Below, in pieces: positions 1 through 13,198 of a stretch of DNA of 64,000 bases; positions within the stretch are counted from its first letter, which is position 1, and the number at the start of each line of letters is the position of its first letter. Both the position numbers and the translations under genes were made by a program. The stretch comes from Owenia fusiformis (taxonomy: Eukaryota; Annelida; Polychaeta; Sabellida; Oweniidae). The stretch spans positions 12,084,030-12,148,029 of the forward strand of contig CAIIXF020000009.1 of assembly GCA_903813345.2 (NCBI GenBank), given 5' to 3'. The notes beneath the pieces were generated by a model. It ran no database searches and was not told where the DNA came from. It was given only the letters and a program-made list of their open reading frames with translations.

Positions 1-784
1 TAATTTGATAGATAACTTATGCACGTATAAGTCTCTTAGTAAAAAATTTAAGGGAAACGATCCTGGTTCACGCTATTTATTTACAGTTTGTAGATTAAAG
101 ATCCTTATTTAAAGACAACGTCGTCTTTATGAATTATTTAAGACATCAGTAGTCACAGAAATTGATTATCCGAAGAGGATACCGAGTTCTGACCAGCAGA
201 CGAACAATTGCAGACATGGGCTAAGTTTGTTTATTTAACAGTTAGATTTGTTGACTTACTGATCCGTATTGTAATCTCTGGGAAGACGTTATTTTTATTT
301 ATTCTATACTTTGTATTTGCGTCCAATGTAATAAAGTTGATACTTTTATGAACAAGAATTTCATTTTAATGGCCATTTTGTATGCCTTTTATTTCCACAC
401 CATGTTTTGATTTTGCCTCGATGTTATTGTGTCATAGTGTTTTTGCTGTAAAATTCAAGAAATGTCAACTTTTTAATTAAGGAATGTTGGTTACTCTCTT
501 GTGGTAAATCAAATTGTTGATGATGTCAACGGATCATGAGATAACACATTGCCCGGGGAAAGATATCAATATCAGTTGTATATCGGATATAAAAATAAAT
601 ATTATAGTAGATGCTAATTGTTTGCTCTGAAATAATGTGACTAATGACTATTCCAGCGAATCAGGTAGATATTTCAACGGTTTTCGCGTAATGAAAGAAT
701 TTAGTTTTCGTTTCTATTAATTTGACAAGTAGGGTCGTTGATAAACACATATAACTGTAAAAGTATTTATTGGAAGTACTTGTT

Positions 785-1368
785 TTAACAGTCTTTTCGC
801 TTCTCTTTTTGTCTCTCGACAGGCATAGGCGTAGCCAGGGGGGTGGGTTGCGGTGCATAACCAATAAAATAGAACCTTTTTATTGGAGTTTTTGGTAGAC
901 TTTCTCTTGCTTTTTTCTTGAACCTTCTCTCATTTCTTTCAGTTCCAAATGGGTTTTCTTGGTTTTTTTGCTCTAATTTTATACGCATCCTCCAACGTTG
1001 TACCCTAGATACTTCCGCCTTTTTTTCAGTCTGTCTTGCAGTCTCTGCTTTCTGTTTTTAGCTTTTTGTTCTTTTCTTTTCTTCTCTGCCATTATCTTTT
1101 TACCTGCAGAAATCCTTTTGTCTTTTTCTGAATCTCTTTCCACATTTTTCTTCTTTTTTCTATAAGCACGCATTCGTTCTCTTTGTTTCTCCTTCATTGC
1201 TTCGTGTAAAGGCTGATTTTTCATACATCTTTTTTTCAGCTCTTTTCTTGCTTTTTGATTTCTTTTACGATCAACTTCTTTTACCTTTTCATATTTAGAT
1301 TTGTCTTGTTTTAATTTCTCTCGATATTTTCTCACATTTTCTCTGTTTTTCTCTGCTGAAAGTCCCAT
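785..1368 (-). pseudogene. Lys/Arg-rich ORF with a frameshift, probably repeat-derived
   Basis: On the minus strand an ATG at 1368 opens a 129-residue reading frame that is almost entirely Lys, Arg, Glu and Gln (for example NRENVRKYREKLKQDKSKYE) and should form charged helices. The frame ends at 979, but a second frame overlapping it (988 to about 870) carries on with a similarly basic stretch ending in ESLPKTPIK. A single shift near 985 would join the two. The overall pattern, a charged helical start followed by a 'SLPKSP(x)K'-like motif, resembles a large family of uncharacterised, transposon-associated invertebrate proteins; that match is from memory and not searched. No downstream domain is visible. 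A first exon of an expressed gene is possible, but a degraded element copy is more likely. Confidence 0.4.
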
Positions 1369-1467
1369 TTTGTCCTATGTTGCTCTTAGTCTTGATCTAT
1401 TGGTTTCATAAGTTCACTTCTGAAGTCAGACTTTGTTTTTTTACATTATGTAATATAAACAAAATAT

Positions 1468-1976
1468 GTAGCATCCGTAATATAGTGTGTTTGATGTTAT
1501 TAAAGAAATAGTGTCCAATTTTTTTATTGTGCCAGTGTAATTTTAATTGAATGAATGATTCCTGAAATAAAAATGTTCATCCTTTCTATAGTTTGATATG
1601 AGAAGTTTAAAAAAGAAAAATATGGTTTTGGTTCTTTGTCAACTCTCATAATTAAATACCCCTTCTGTTCCTAAGGATATCAAGTAATTCTAGTCTGTAT
1701 CAATCAATGTTGCAATATGACATGTTTCATAATACTGAAGGGTTGTGTTTATTTCTCTTTAACTGGGAATAAAGGACATTACGGATGCTACATTGTCTAT
1801 TACGGATGCTACACAACCTAGATCAGCTCAGGACTCTGAAAAGGAAAAAACACAGAATATTTAAATATGCTATTTTCTTGAGAGCGGGGTATTTGTTAAA
1901 TCTAGAACAATAAAAATTAAAAATATTTCTCAGTTAACATGTAATTTAGTTTTTTCTACAGATTACGGATGCTACA
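1468..1976. repeat. Four copies of a 14-bp motif, one inverted
   Basis: The motif ATTACGGATGCTAC occurs in forward orientation at about 1778, 1799 and 1963 and as its reverse complement at 1468. Four exact or near-exact copies within about 500 bp of AT-rich DNA are not expected by chance. The inverted outer pair could be the ends of a small element, or the copies could be protein-binding sites. Confidence 0.6.
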
Positions 1977-1999
1977 CTTTTTTGTCTCTTAGATATATT

Positions 2000-3480
2000 T
2001 AGACTTTAAATAATAATATTTCTGTTTATTTGAAAGATTTACATGTTTTCATATTTTATTTGCTTATAACTATCAAAAGGCTTTATTAAAACACAAAAAT
2101 AAAGAAATAAAAATATATATTTTACCTGTTAGTTGATGAATCAAAAATGTTAGTGCTGAAAATTCAGAAAGTCGTAACGGAGGTAGGCTTATCTAAAAAT
2201 GCTATAACTTTTCTGTTGTTCAATGTTATTTGTTGAAATAAACGGCAAAATAAAGGAAACTGAAAATACTAAAATAAACATATAACTTTTATACATAAGT
2301 TTATTCAGTTTTTTCTCAAAACTTATTCTAAAATAGCTTATTTTAAAATGTCCGTTCGTAACGCTGAAAAAAGAGAGAATTTGACTCTTATTAATGCCAT
2401 ATACAATTTAATATGGGTTCCCATAGTTCTAAATGTGTTTGATTATGTAGAGTATACCCCAATGTAACATATTATAACTCCAACACCAACATATACCTCT
2501 TATTTATTAATTTACAGACCTGTAACATCATTTTTCTCAAAAGTGCTATTTTATGTGAAAATTACCGTATACTTGTGCAATTTGTAATATAGGAGGCATA
2601 CAGTACAGCAGGAGATCCAAAGGGCAAATTGTGCTTCGGTTAGCGACATTTCTATCTCCGCCGTGGCGTGATATAGTCCCGATTTCTCGGTACACGAGTT
2701 CGTAGAAAAATACGACACCTCAAATCAAGAGGCCATAACTCAACCCATAAATTTTCAATTTTGATTCTGTTTGAATTTTTAGGATGCCAGATACGAGAGT
2801 TGTGATATATAAAGCCATCGTTATGTTTTATAAGGGATAAAATAGTGTATTTGGTGTAGGCCCGACTTGAATATTTTTGGAAGATTTTTCCAAAAAAAAA
2901 ATTTTTCCGCTAAAAAGTTGGCAGAAATTTGTCTTCAGGGTTTTCAGCACTAACCTTCAGGTGTTCTCGATTATTTTGGATATCTCTGATCTTTTTGTCA
3001 GCTTAACTTTTTTAACCTACCTGTAGTTCATGGAGAATATGATATCGAAAGTGCACTATCATTTTCACCCTAAATCGTATTTTTGGCGAGTCATGACCTC
3101 ATGACGTAAATTCCGGTTTTGAGGTGGAAGTTTTCAAATTGCTGTCGAATATGCCCGAATATGACGACAGTAACAATAAATTGGACCCTAAGGTATTGCT
3201 GTCTGGTGTATAAAGTATAAGGGAACAAACAGATAACATTGAAGTAAGTATATAACAGGTGCTATCGATAAAAGTGAAGGAACAAGTCGTAAAAGTTCAC
3301 TAAAATTATTCCAAGATCGAAGATGGCTTCCAATTTTCTAAGTTGAATTTTGAATGACCAGTTTTGCCTTTCCAATCTGAATTATTGTGCTTTTAGGATA
3401 TAACTAGATGGTTGATATTACCCTGGGATATTACCCTTATTCTTGATCAACTTAAGACTTTTATGAATCCCGATCTAGAC
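2000..3480. other. Non-coding stretch
   Basis: No gene is seen here. The only recognisable item is a short stretch near 2917-2942 containing GTTGGCAGAAATTTGTCTTC, which also occurs in each unit of the 12-kb tandem repeat. Part of this block is therefore probably repeat-derived. Confidence 0.5.
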
Positions 3481-3529
3481 CAAGGGCCAAGCAGAGACAT
3501 GAAAAACTGTTTTCCATGTCTCTGGGCCA

Positions 3530-3905
3530 TACCCTTTGCATTCGTTTGACTTCACTTCTTAAAAGAGAGCTTCGTCTTCACTCTTTCAAACTAAAATAAA
3601 CCTGTGAACTCACCGCGCCAATCAGTGTTCGTCGGCCAAATTTGACCGACGTTCTATATATAGTCATTCCTTCTGACGTCATCCTTGAGCCCGGAATCGG
3701 CCAATGACATGCGCATATTTAATTAGCACGCATTTAGCGTATGTTTCTTCAAGCTCGCTGATTACGTCAGCGCGTAGGTCAGAAGTGATTTATTTCCAAA
3801 ACTGTCACCGGTATCCGTCGTGGGGGCGGGGCTACTAAACTGTAATATGGTTTATACTAGGCAGAGTGTAGTTTAACTAGACTCTGCGCGCAGGGTACTG
3901 GGCCA
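3530..3905 (+). repeat. Dispersed repeat, copy 1 (CpG-rich)
   Basis: A block of about 375 bp that recurs in diverged form at 15160-15475. Shared landmarks run in the same order: TTTGACTTCACTTCTTAAAA, a CTGACRTCA site, CTGTAATATRGTYTATACTA and a closing stretch with TAGACYCTGC. This copy keeps many CpG sites that are TG or CA in the other copy, so it looks younger. A small hairpin (AGAGACATG / CATGTCTCT, about 3494-3524) precedes it. No coding capacity is seen; a non-autonomous element is likely. Confidence 0.7.
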
Positions 3906-5587
3906 AGGCATTATTACGGTCTACAACTTGTGGACTGCGATAACTAAGGCTCACCAAGTTTTCTTTCTTTGACTTTTCATCAGGATGATTAAGCCTAGTT
4001 GAACTAAGATTGCTGTCATGTCTGCATTTCACAGTTCAAAATCAACTTGTGTAGTAATTTGACACCGACTTCTAATTTGCCTCATTGACTTATCGTTTCT
4101 CAAACATATTTCCAAAAATCAGGAAATAAGGGTGACGAGCGGGGAAATTTTATTGGGAATTTCATTGTGAAAAACTACAGAGTGACAATTTAAACCACAG
4201 ATCCGGAGCCAGATCCCGCTCCTATTGGTAGTAGGCTCAAAGGATAAAAAATATTTATTGAGCATAGACACAGAGCAGGTAATCTGGCAGAGGTCCGTGA
4301 TTTCCTTCAAGTGTAGGGTGACATGACATTTCTTTCTCTGTATTGTCTTTATTGTTTTGATCAACTGAAATTGTTATTGTTTATTGGGCATATTTTTCTC
4401 ATTTTGATGCAAGAAAAGCTCCTGGTAATACTGCTAATACTTATATCTGGCCAGCTTTAGAGAGAGCCAGTTTAATTTAGCTACACTTAATCTTTCAACA
4501 TAATTTCAACGGTTGGTGTGAAACTTTTTCATGTAGTGACATTTATAAAAGCAAGTTGATCTGTGGAATTCATTTTCATATTTTGATCTAGCATCATTGA
4601 TGAAATATCTCCAGATCTTCTTAAGCCTTTACTTGCAGCTTTCTCATAATTTTAACAGTTGGTGTGAAACTTTTTCATGTTATGAACTGAGTTGAACTCT
4701 GGCCAAAAAGCCTTGCTTTTGATGATCTGTGGAATTCATTTTCAAATTTTCATATTTTGATCAAGCATCGCTGTAGAAAAATCTCTTAAGCCTTTACTAT
4801 CAAAAGGTCCAAAATTAACAGACATAAGCAAAAATATTGGAAATGTTTTTCAAATATCCAAATATCCAACCATTTTTCAATAAAAGGTGAAATTTTTTAA
4901 TCATCAAATAGTCCACTTCACCGTTTACAGTGCAAAACACTTTATCTTTGCACCATTGCATTTAATGCATTGTCTTATTAATGTTAGGTATAGGCAATAT
5001 TTATAGCCTTTTCAGTCAATTTCACTTTTGAGAAGGGTATTTTTTATATTCTATGGGGAAAATGAACTGAAAATGTCATTAGCCAGAGAGCACAACTGCA
5101 TTGGCCAAATAGGATGGTAAGTTAGCATTTGAATGAATCTAAATTTCAATATTAGATGCTTTTTTACAGATGCAAAAGGACTATTTCCATGCATAACATA
5201 TCCAAGAACTGACTGTATACTAAATGCTCTTCACACTTTGATTTTCAGGCAGGCAAAGAGTGGGTACTAAAGCTCTGGGTGTTATATGAACATGAAGTGA
5301 AAGAACCCATGCAGATTGCTTGAGTAGAAATGATCTATAGTTACTCAGTTCCTCAAAAAACTCTAAAGATGCAGGTTTGTTTCCTTGTTCATTTAAATTA
5401 GTTGAAGTCATGATAATATTAGCTCACGTGGGTTCAAATGATCAAAAACCTGAATGTTTGATATTGCTAAAAGCATTATTGTTACTAAAATTAGGCTGTT
5501 GGCAGTCAGAGACTTCAAGATGTTACACTTTTGTACACACATTGATTTTATGTCACTACCTACTAAAATGGTAAGATATTTAAGGAA

Positions 5588-5750
5588 TAAAGACCCAAGA
5601 TTTTATAATTTATGGCGTAATATATGACCGAAAATTTTATTCTGCTCATTGTTAAAAGACCGAAATTGCGAAGCGATTGACGTCTTTGGCAATGGCCAGA
5701 ATAAAATTTGAGGTCATATATTTGACATATATCATAAAATCGAGGTCTTT
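5588..5750. mobile_element. MITE-like hairpin
   Basis: An imperfect inverted repeat with arms of roughly 50 bp. The left arm runs from AAGACCC through ATGACCGAAAATTTTATTCTG; the right arm runs from CAGAATAAAATTTGAGGTCAT to GAGGTCTT. The central part is short. No ORF is present, and a short non-autonomous DNA element is the simplest reading. Confidence 0.6.
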
Positions 5751-6087
5751 GTTACGATTCTAATATGATAAACAGACAAGAAACACAACTATTTGCATTT
5801 ATGAATTTTAGCAGTCATGCATACTCCAACATCCAGTTGTCAGCAGTTAGCATGTTTTCATCTAGAACAAATTCTTAGAACTTGAAAAAATTTAACTAAT
5901 AGTGTTTAGATTAGATGTAGCATCCAGGTGGCTACATTTTGTCATTTTAATGCTTTGTTAGAGATTGCTTCAAAAATATTTATTGTTGCCTTGATGATAT
6001 TGGAGTAATAGGTATTGAAACAACCATAAACCTGACTGTCATCTATGTACTAATTTTCTCTAACAACTTGTTTAAATATTTCTTTAG

Positions 6088-8492
6088 ATGCCATAAAGTA
6101 CATCATCATTGTTGTATCTGGCACGGCTTTCTGATGCTGCTCCTCTCTAACACCTGACTCCTTACTCTGGCTGTGACATCATGTGAGAATACTTCAGAGA
6201 TAAGCAAAACAGGTGAGAAAGTCCTATTACGTGGGTACTGTAGATACACTTAAAGGGGCAACAAGGACTGTAGAGAGAAACTTCGAAATTTTTATTTTTT
6301 CTGAGCTATCAGGTCAATATTTAGCTTTATATCTTCTTTGACATATCTATTTTCTTGAAATGTATGGATAAACTATCAATTTCAGCATTAAGCAGTATAA
6401 ATTCAGTTCAAAGCTTCTATAAAGAGTGTCCCAATTCATAGTTTTTAAGATTCACGTTTCAAGAGGAATATCAGCTGAACTAATGTTCATCCAGGGGGTT
6501 TCTTAGGAGATAATAAAAAAATAATTTTAGTCTTGATGAAATATACAAACTTAAATATATTTTGACACTGGTCAATGATCATTTAATGCCCCCTATGCAC
6601 TAATTGTTTCACCTTTAATTTGGCTACTGTTTAATTTGACGGATTGAAAAGGTCTGCCAAACAAAAATCCACCAATTTTCAGGTGTATTTTGGAAAATCT
6701 CCAAATCTCTGAAAGATTTCATTTGTGTAAGCCTTTCTATTTGGATTTCATTGCTATACCAAGACTTACAATATGCTATACACCTGAGTTTGAAATGCTG
6801 ATTTCCAGATCAATGATAAGACTTAAAACTCAGTTCTTAATCTCAGTTCTTAAGTGTGATAATTAACTGTATCTACAGTATGTTTCATGAATTAAGTTGA
6901 GTGTTCATTTTCAAATTATAAATATGCAGGTCAAGGTACATTCTGATATACATGTTCATGATATACTGTACTCCCACTAATATTTGACACAATTATATTT
7001 TGCGTTTTTGGTATTTTGTTTCACGGCTATTATATTTCGCTAATTTTCTGGATTAAAATATTGTCAACATTGAAATCCCCGAATTAGAACTGCTGGAATT
7101 TTCGCGCCTTTTATAATTCGCGAATTTTCCAATTTTTGCGAAAAGCCCAAAATAAAGTAGCGTGCCAAAATTAACGGGAGTACAATATTATCATCGCACC
7201 GTAGGTGCTATATTGTGATCAATTTAATGGGCGGGTGTGTGGTTGCTCAGGGGTCCCTTAATTTGCTTGTTTGTAAAAAGTACTTCAAGGTGTTTGACTG
7301 CATCGTTGGTCCACAGCTGGTACAAAAAGCCATGACAACATGTTATGACAACAATTAAAGCTTGTGCAAAGCTTTAAATGATATATGACACATGCAATGG
7401 AACCATTGGTATATGTCTGCTTATGGGGGGCCCATACTGCCTAGGGGGGGTGGGGGACACGCTGTATATGCAGAACAGGTTTTGCCAACCCTCATTACTG
7501 GTAAACAAAATACAAAACAAAAAAGAACATGCCCATTTTGAAACTTACATTTTTCCCATTACATGTGCTTTATTGCATCCTGATGCAAAGACTAGTTATA
7601 ATCTACACTAATTTACACATTTTTTGGGTATTTCCAGAGCTCCATTCACATATCCAGATTCCTAAGATCAATGACTTCTATAGTAGATCCCTCCATCAAT
7701 GTGGGTCCCTGAAGTCTGTATCATGTGTAGGATCAGATTTAAGCCATGAAATAGGTAGGTTCAAGAAGACAGCTGAGTTTCAAAATGGCCATTATTTTTT
7801 ACAAGAAAACATGTTTTTTTGAAAATTGAAATACCAGTAAACTGGTAAAAGGTCGGTTCAAGGAGAAATTTTTAAGACGACCACTATTTATCAAAAAAAA
7901 ATTACTTCACTGTGATTTGCTTCTTGTTGAGTTAATCTTTTCTTAACTTAAGGTCAAGGTCAACATTTGAAATGGTATATGATTATTTTACATATAAGGA
8001 CGCATACTAGTAGTTTTGATAAAAGATTGGTCTGACAGAGTGGTCAAAAATATTATATTAATTGGCCTACTTCATGTTTTGCACATGCTCTTATTTCACA
8101 TTGCACATGTGTGTTATAAATATTTACCAGAGTTTCTCACGTTTAGGCCCATGGGCGTTTATCTGAAAAAGGTGTATGAAAACGTTTTTTCCCTCTTTGT
8201 GAAACCCCATGGGCATTCATTTAAGATACTTCAAAAACTCACAGTGGGCGAAAACATTGAGAAAAGGAATAAAATTGAAGTGGCAAACAGAGCAGAGAAT
8301 AGAGGTGAATTTGACAACTCATTTGTCACACATTTCCTTGAAATTTTATGTTTATGATATATCTTTGCAGTCCCCATGGCAGTAGAGGAGCAGGTAGCCA
8401 TCATATTCTCTGGAGTTGAAGATAAGCTGACGAAGCTGACATCTGGCAAAATTGCAGATACAAAAGAAGGAAAGCTACAGAATGTGTTCTAA
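6088..8492 (+). pseudogene. Unprocessed ATP synthase alpha-subunit pseudogene
   Basis: Three separated segments match the mitochondrial F1 ATP synthase alpha subunit in the right order, each bordered by splice-like sites. Segment A (6088-6212) reads DAIKYIIIVVSGTA, then after a frame change SDAAPL*HLTPYSGCD and EYFRD, with stops where the family has Gln and Gly. Segment B (7638-7754) matches the 'SITDGQIF...RPAINVG...VGSAAQTRAMKQ' region at DNA level but is full of indels and stops. Segment C (8371-8492) reads PMAVEEQVAIIFSGVEDKL, then after an internal deletion SGKIADTKEGKLQNVF and a stop. Preceding AG acceptors and, in A and B, following GT donors show that introns were kept, so it arose by DNA duplication and not by retroposition. 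The exon expected between A and B and all N-terminal exons were not found. Confidence 0.8.
6968..7183. mobile_element. MITE with GTACTCCC termini
   Basis: Terminal inverted repeats GTACTCCCACTAAT and TTAACGGGAGTAC bound about 216 bp of AT-rich sequence with several CpG sites inside. It lies between two segments of the ATP synthase pseudogene, so it probably inserted into a pseudogene intron. No coding capacity. Confidence 0.65.
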
Positions 8493-8953
8493 AATTCCCT
8501 CCATGGATTCAAAACCTGAATATAGTTCATTCTATAATGAACATGAACTAAGAGAATTAGTTCCAAATGACACTGCCAGTCTTCCTGATTCGTTTCAATG
8601 AAAAATTTAAATAGACAGTGGATAATATGTGCAGTAGTATGATCTTCTGGAGTAGCTCAACAAATTACAATGATTTGTGTTATGTTATACAGTAAATCTT
8701 GGCCCATCAAGAATTGGGAGATTGAGGTATCTCTTGGAGCTGTCTGCTATACTACACTGCTGTGATACTGTACTACATACACAACACTGTCTAATAGCAT
8801 AATTGTTAGTTTGAACCTTTGAGCCATGGAATAAGCTTCTGATAAGAATGTCTAAATCATTATTTGTCATTGAGAGAACATAGAATAGAATCTTTACATT
8901 TGAGAAATATTACCATACACATGTTTACTGAGTATTCATTCATAGATATTTCA

Positions 8954-8980
8954 GAATCGGGGGGGGGGGGGAGGGGGATT
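8954..8980 (+). repeat. Poly-G tract
   Basis: A G-run interrupted by one A lies immediately upstream of an AT-rich block. It is a simple repeat with G-quadruplex potential on the plus strand and no associated gene. Confidence 0.8.
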
Positions 8981-10618
8981 AACCTCAGAGTTCAAAGGTG
9001 ACTACATTTATAATGTAAACATGTATTGCGATGACGTACAGTTGGTACACCTCTGATTGGTCCAAATCGATAAACAAAAATGGCGGATTCAAATTTTCTA
9101 ATAACATCATAGCTTTGATTTTCACATCAAGATAAAGAAAAGCGTAATGAATATGCTTACATCCATTAAAACATCACAACGACGTGTAATATTAGAAAAC
9201 TAACTCGTGAGAAGGATGTGTCCGGATATATGCCCTTTTGGTCCCTCAGTCAAATGTATGTGAAATATGGTTTTTATTACTGTCCTAGTTATATTTGATA
9301 AGTATATTTACTTTTTCACGAGTTTTGATGCAAAATTAACCCCCTGCTGAGAGTCAGAATAAATATCTGAACAAATAAAGAGGGTCATTATAATAGAAAA
9401 AACACCAATGGCAACATGTATGACATACAAAGGAGAAATAACCCATGAAGAATTAAAAAGAAAATCATATTTTTGAAATGTATTTTAGGATTAAAATTTT
9501 TTTCAAATTTTTGAATTTCCCGCCAGTTTAATTTGAAGGGGGAAAAACAAGATGGCTGCCATTTGATGTAAGAAATATCAGAAAAAAAGTTGCTTCACTT
9601 TTAGTTTTGCACAATGAGCACAGTTTTCCGGTTTAGGTTTTTTGACTGATTCTGAATCTTCATCACCAGGGTCATGTATAGAGATTATAATATTGAAACC
9701 AAAATGTTGTGCTCAGCATGAATTTGACTGAAATATGTGTAAAGGACGATTCTCGGTTTGGAGAACGAAGTTCATCAATCTAAATGAGCATTATCCCTGC
9801 TTCGGACAAATTTGATTTTTTTTACATAATATAGATTTAAATGTCCTCTTTTCAATAGTCATAATTTAATTTGGGTAATATTTCTAGATTTTTCGCAAAA
9901 AAATATTAGTGCAGTACACTGATGAATACAAATATAATTCATTTAATATTTGCCATTGATTTGTCTTTGATGCCAATATTCTTCATCAATTGTGATACAA
10001 ATTGATATTTTTGTAATCTCAGAATAGAAGGATAAGATATTGAAGTTTAATAATATGTGTGATTGAGTTGGTTTATCAGACATTACAATTTTCAATATTT
10101 TCTAAGTCGATACCCAGACTCATGGTAGGTGGTAGGCAGGAGACTAATATATCAGTCATCGCTAAAGCTCTGGGGGTCCACCCCTCTTTTTCAGAATTGA
10201 TCTCCACAAAAGACATATTACTGAGTATTTGTTCCATAGCCTAGCATATTATGAATGAATATTATTTGGTACTATATAACTGCACTTTATCTTAATTTTT
10301 AGAATTAAAACCATGTCAGCATGCTGGCATGTCAGCGTCATGATTTTATGATTACTAGTATTGATGAAATGAAATAAATGAATAATTGCATTCAACGGTC
10401 AGCCTATATTGTTGAGAAATTATTTACTATGTATAATTTTTTCCACAATATTTCCTAAAATAAGTTCATTTTCCGTGTGAAACTCCTGTGCACAGATCTA
10501 TGGGCAGTATACCAGTATACGGGTATAGCAATAGGGGAAAAGAGTCTTGTTAGGTGGAACAGGGAAGGTTCGTGAAAACGTCAGGAAAACACGGAAGGGT
10601 AGGGGAGTTTTGTAGGGT

Positions 10619-10850
10619 AAAGGACCGTGAGTTGTTTGTAGAATGATACACTTTAAAACATTTAATTGACTTTAAGATTGCACCATATAATCCCCAAAAA
10701 TATCTCATTTTCAAGTATTATCTATGGATTAACACCCAAGTATTGTTACATAGTGTTTTAAAGTGTATTGATGTTTTTTAGATGAAAAACACAAGTGGAA
10801 TGCATGAACAAGCTCCCTAGATTCATTCTACAAACAACTCGCGGTCCTTT
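10619..10850. mobile_element. MITE with 28-bp terminal inverted repeats
   Basis: The left end AAAGGACCGTGAGTTGTTTG and the right end CAAACAACTCGCGGTCCTTT are inverted copies that extend to 28 bp each (through TAGAATGA on the left) with one mismatch. The element is 232 bp, AT-rich inside and flanked by TA-like dinucleotides. It has no ORF. Confidence 0.75.
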
Positions 10851-11983
10851 AAATAACCACGAAATAAATGTGCTTTTTCGGCAGTATGTATTGTATTCGA
10901 ATATTTCGTTAACTTCACTTCCTTTCAATTATTAAATAAATAAAGTCGATGTACTATTGATTTTCCTAAGGGCAAGGAAGATTGCCTCCCAGAGTGCAAT
11001 ATCCATATTCTGTCTCATATATGGGAATGTGCTTCAAAATTCGAATTCCAACAGCCGCCATTTGTTCACTTCAACATTTGGATCGTGAATTTTGGTCTTA
11101 TTTCCTATCGAAACATTCCAAAAATGAAATTCTTGGAGTCAACCCTCCTTGCACCAACTAGTTGCACGTCGACGTTGTGCAAACTGCTACAAATTATAAA
11201 AGGTGCAATATGCGGTCAGCGTCACTGATCCATACGCTAAGCGGCTGACAGACTGAGGATGCACAATTTACAAATTATGGCTATTAGGTGAGTGGCTCCT
11301 CGGAACATAATGCTGAAATAACCAGTACAATGTTTTTTAAAACCAATCTGTCGAGATAGTGTTTTCGAAAATTTATATCTGCATAGCCTGATAGCGGTTT
11401 TATTGGATGATTTTTAATAGCGTGTTGACTTAGGGGCGTCGGCAGAATTGTTGAATTGAAGCCGGGCACAGAAGGCATTCACAGCTCATCCGAGACTAAA
11501 CAGGGGTCATTATGCTATGAATGAATATGTATACGTGAGCTGATCATTTTCGAATAAAACATGCCTTCGAAATAATGCGCTTAATTCGGATATTTATTCA
11601 TCGTCGTGATATCCGGTGTCCGGTCTTGATATAAAATCGATTTAAATACACAGCGAGCAATGATTGCACAATTATAGAATGTATTCCCTCATTCGACAAA
11701 TCGAGAAATAGAGACGGCCGCCGACCTCACAACGTAAAATTAAAAGCCGGGTATTTTGACTTTCATTGTTCAAAGTTGGAAAAGAATTCTTACTGATGTC
11801 CAACCATGCTTCAATTAATGCGCTAAAACGAGTCACATTTACGCATTTGGCGTGAAGAACGGTAACACGTAACCTGGTTTTATTGGCTGCATTCCATCGG
11901 ATCATATGTAATAAGTCCATCAATGTGATGTGCTTGTGATACTCTTTTATGTTGTATTAGATTCATACTTAATCATTAATGCA

Positions 11984-12870
11984 TATTGACCGAGATATGG
12001 CCATGAACAAATACATACGCGTATCAAATCTAATCTTGGTTTAAAAATCGAGAAATACGACGTCGTCATTGGTTTGCGGTAAAAACCATGATTTTTCACT
12101 CGTCGTTACAGAAAGTTGGCAGAAATTTGTCTTCAGAGGTTTCAGAAAAAAACAATCGTACCATTGGAGAGAGCTCATTGTGGGCTAAATGTAGAGCGAA
12201 AAACATTTTTTAACTCAACGAGATTTAATAGCCCAATTAACGCGCGAATGTGATACACATTTGTGCATTTTCAGTGAATTTCTGTGAAAAAATGTTTTAC
12301 ACGTTTGTACCCGTAGCTGGGTGGTATTTAATCGGGTCGAAATAACTTATCCATATGCGCATTGCCCTTGTAATAAGCTTTCATTAACTATAAAAATGAT
12401 CATTCAATGACGAATATTGACCGAGATATGACCGTGAACAAATATCATACGCGTATCAAATCTAATCTTGGTATAAAAATCGAGAAATACGACGTCATTG
12501 GTTTGCGGGAAAAACCATGATTTTTCACTCGTCGTTACAGAAAGTTGGCAGAAATTTGTCTTCAGGGGTTTCAGAAAAAAACAATTATACCATTGGAAAG
12601 AGCTCGATGCGGGCTAAATGATGAGTGAAAAACATTTTTTAACCCGACTTGTTTTAATAGCCTATTTAACCCGCGAAAATGATACACATTTCTGCATTTT
12701 TAATGAAAAATATGTCAAAACTTTAGCACCCGTAACTGGTTGGTATTTTATCTGATCAAAATAATAAATTCACATACGTAATGCCCTGGTTATAAGCTTT
12801 CATTAATTATCAAATTTATAATATAATGATAAATATTGACTGAGATATGATCGATTAGAAATGCATGTAT
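11984..12870 (+). repeat. Two-copy tandem repeat of about 420 bp, with start of a third
   Basis: Unit 1 (11984-12414) and unit 2 (12415-12833) both begin TATTGACCGAGATATG and share landmarks in order, including ACGCGTATCAAATCTAATCT, CATGATTTTTCACTCGTCGT and GTTGGCAGAAATTTGTCTTC. A third unit starts at 12834 and soon diverges. One landmark also occurs near 2917. There is no ORF; it is a satellite-like or element-derived array. Confidence 0.75.
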
Positions 12871-13198
12871 ACACCATGACGTTCAAAAGCGTGAAATTTA
12901 AATGGACTGATCACCGTAGATTACTACGCGATTTTGCCGAAAGAACAATGGAAATGACGTCTTGGATCTCCTGCTGAGTACCCTGACCATTTCTGTCTTG
13001 ACTTATTCAAGGCCGCTACTTTTTTATTATTACTGACTATATACCATTCATGAATAGTATGATTGACAATCTAGAAAGACAGGTAAACTAATAAAGTGTC
13101 CAGTAAACTGGGTGTGTAAGACACGACAGCAATGCTTGTTGATGTGGAAAAGTCATCTGGTACTGTTGGCTTAATGGCAGAGTACTTCTTTTTCACAT

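Noticed and set aside
8016-8357. 113-residue ORF within the ATP synthase pseudogene intron
   Set aside because: No similarity recognised, biased AT-rich composition, and it lies between two pseudogene exons.
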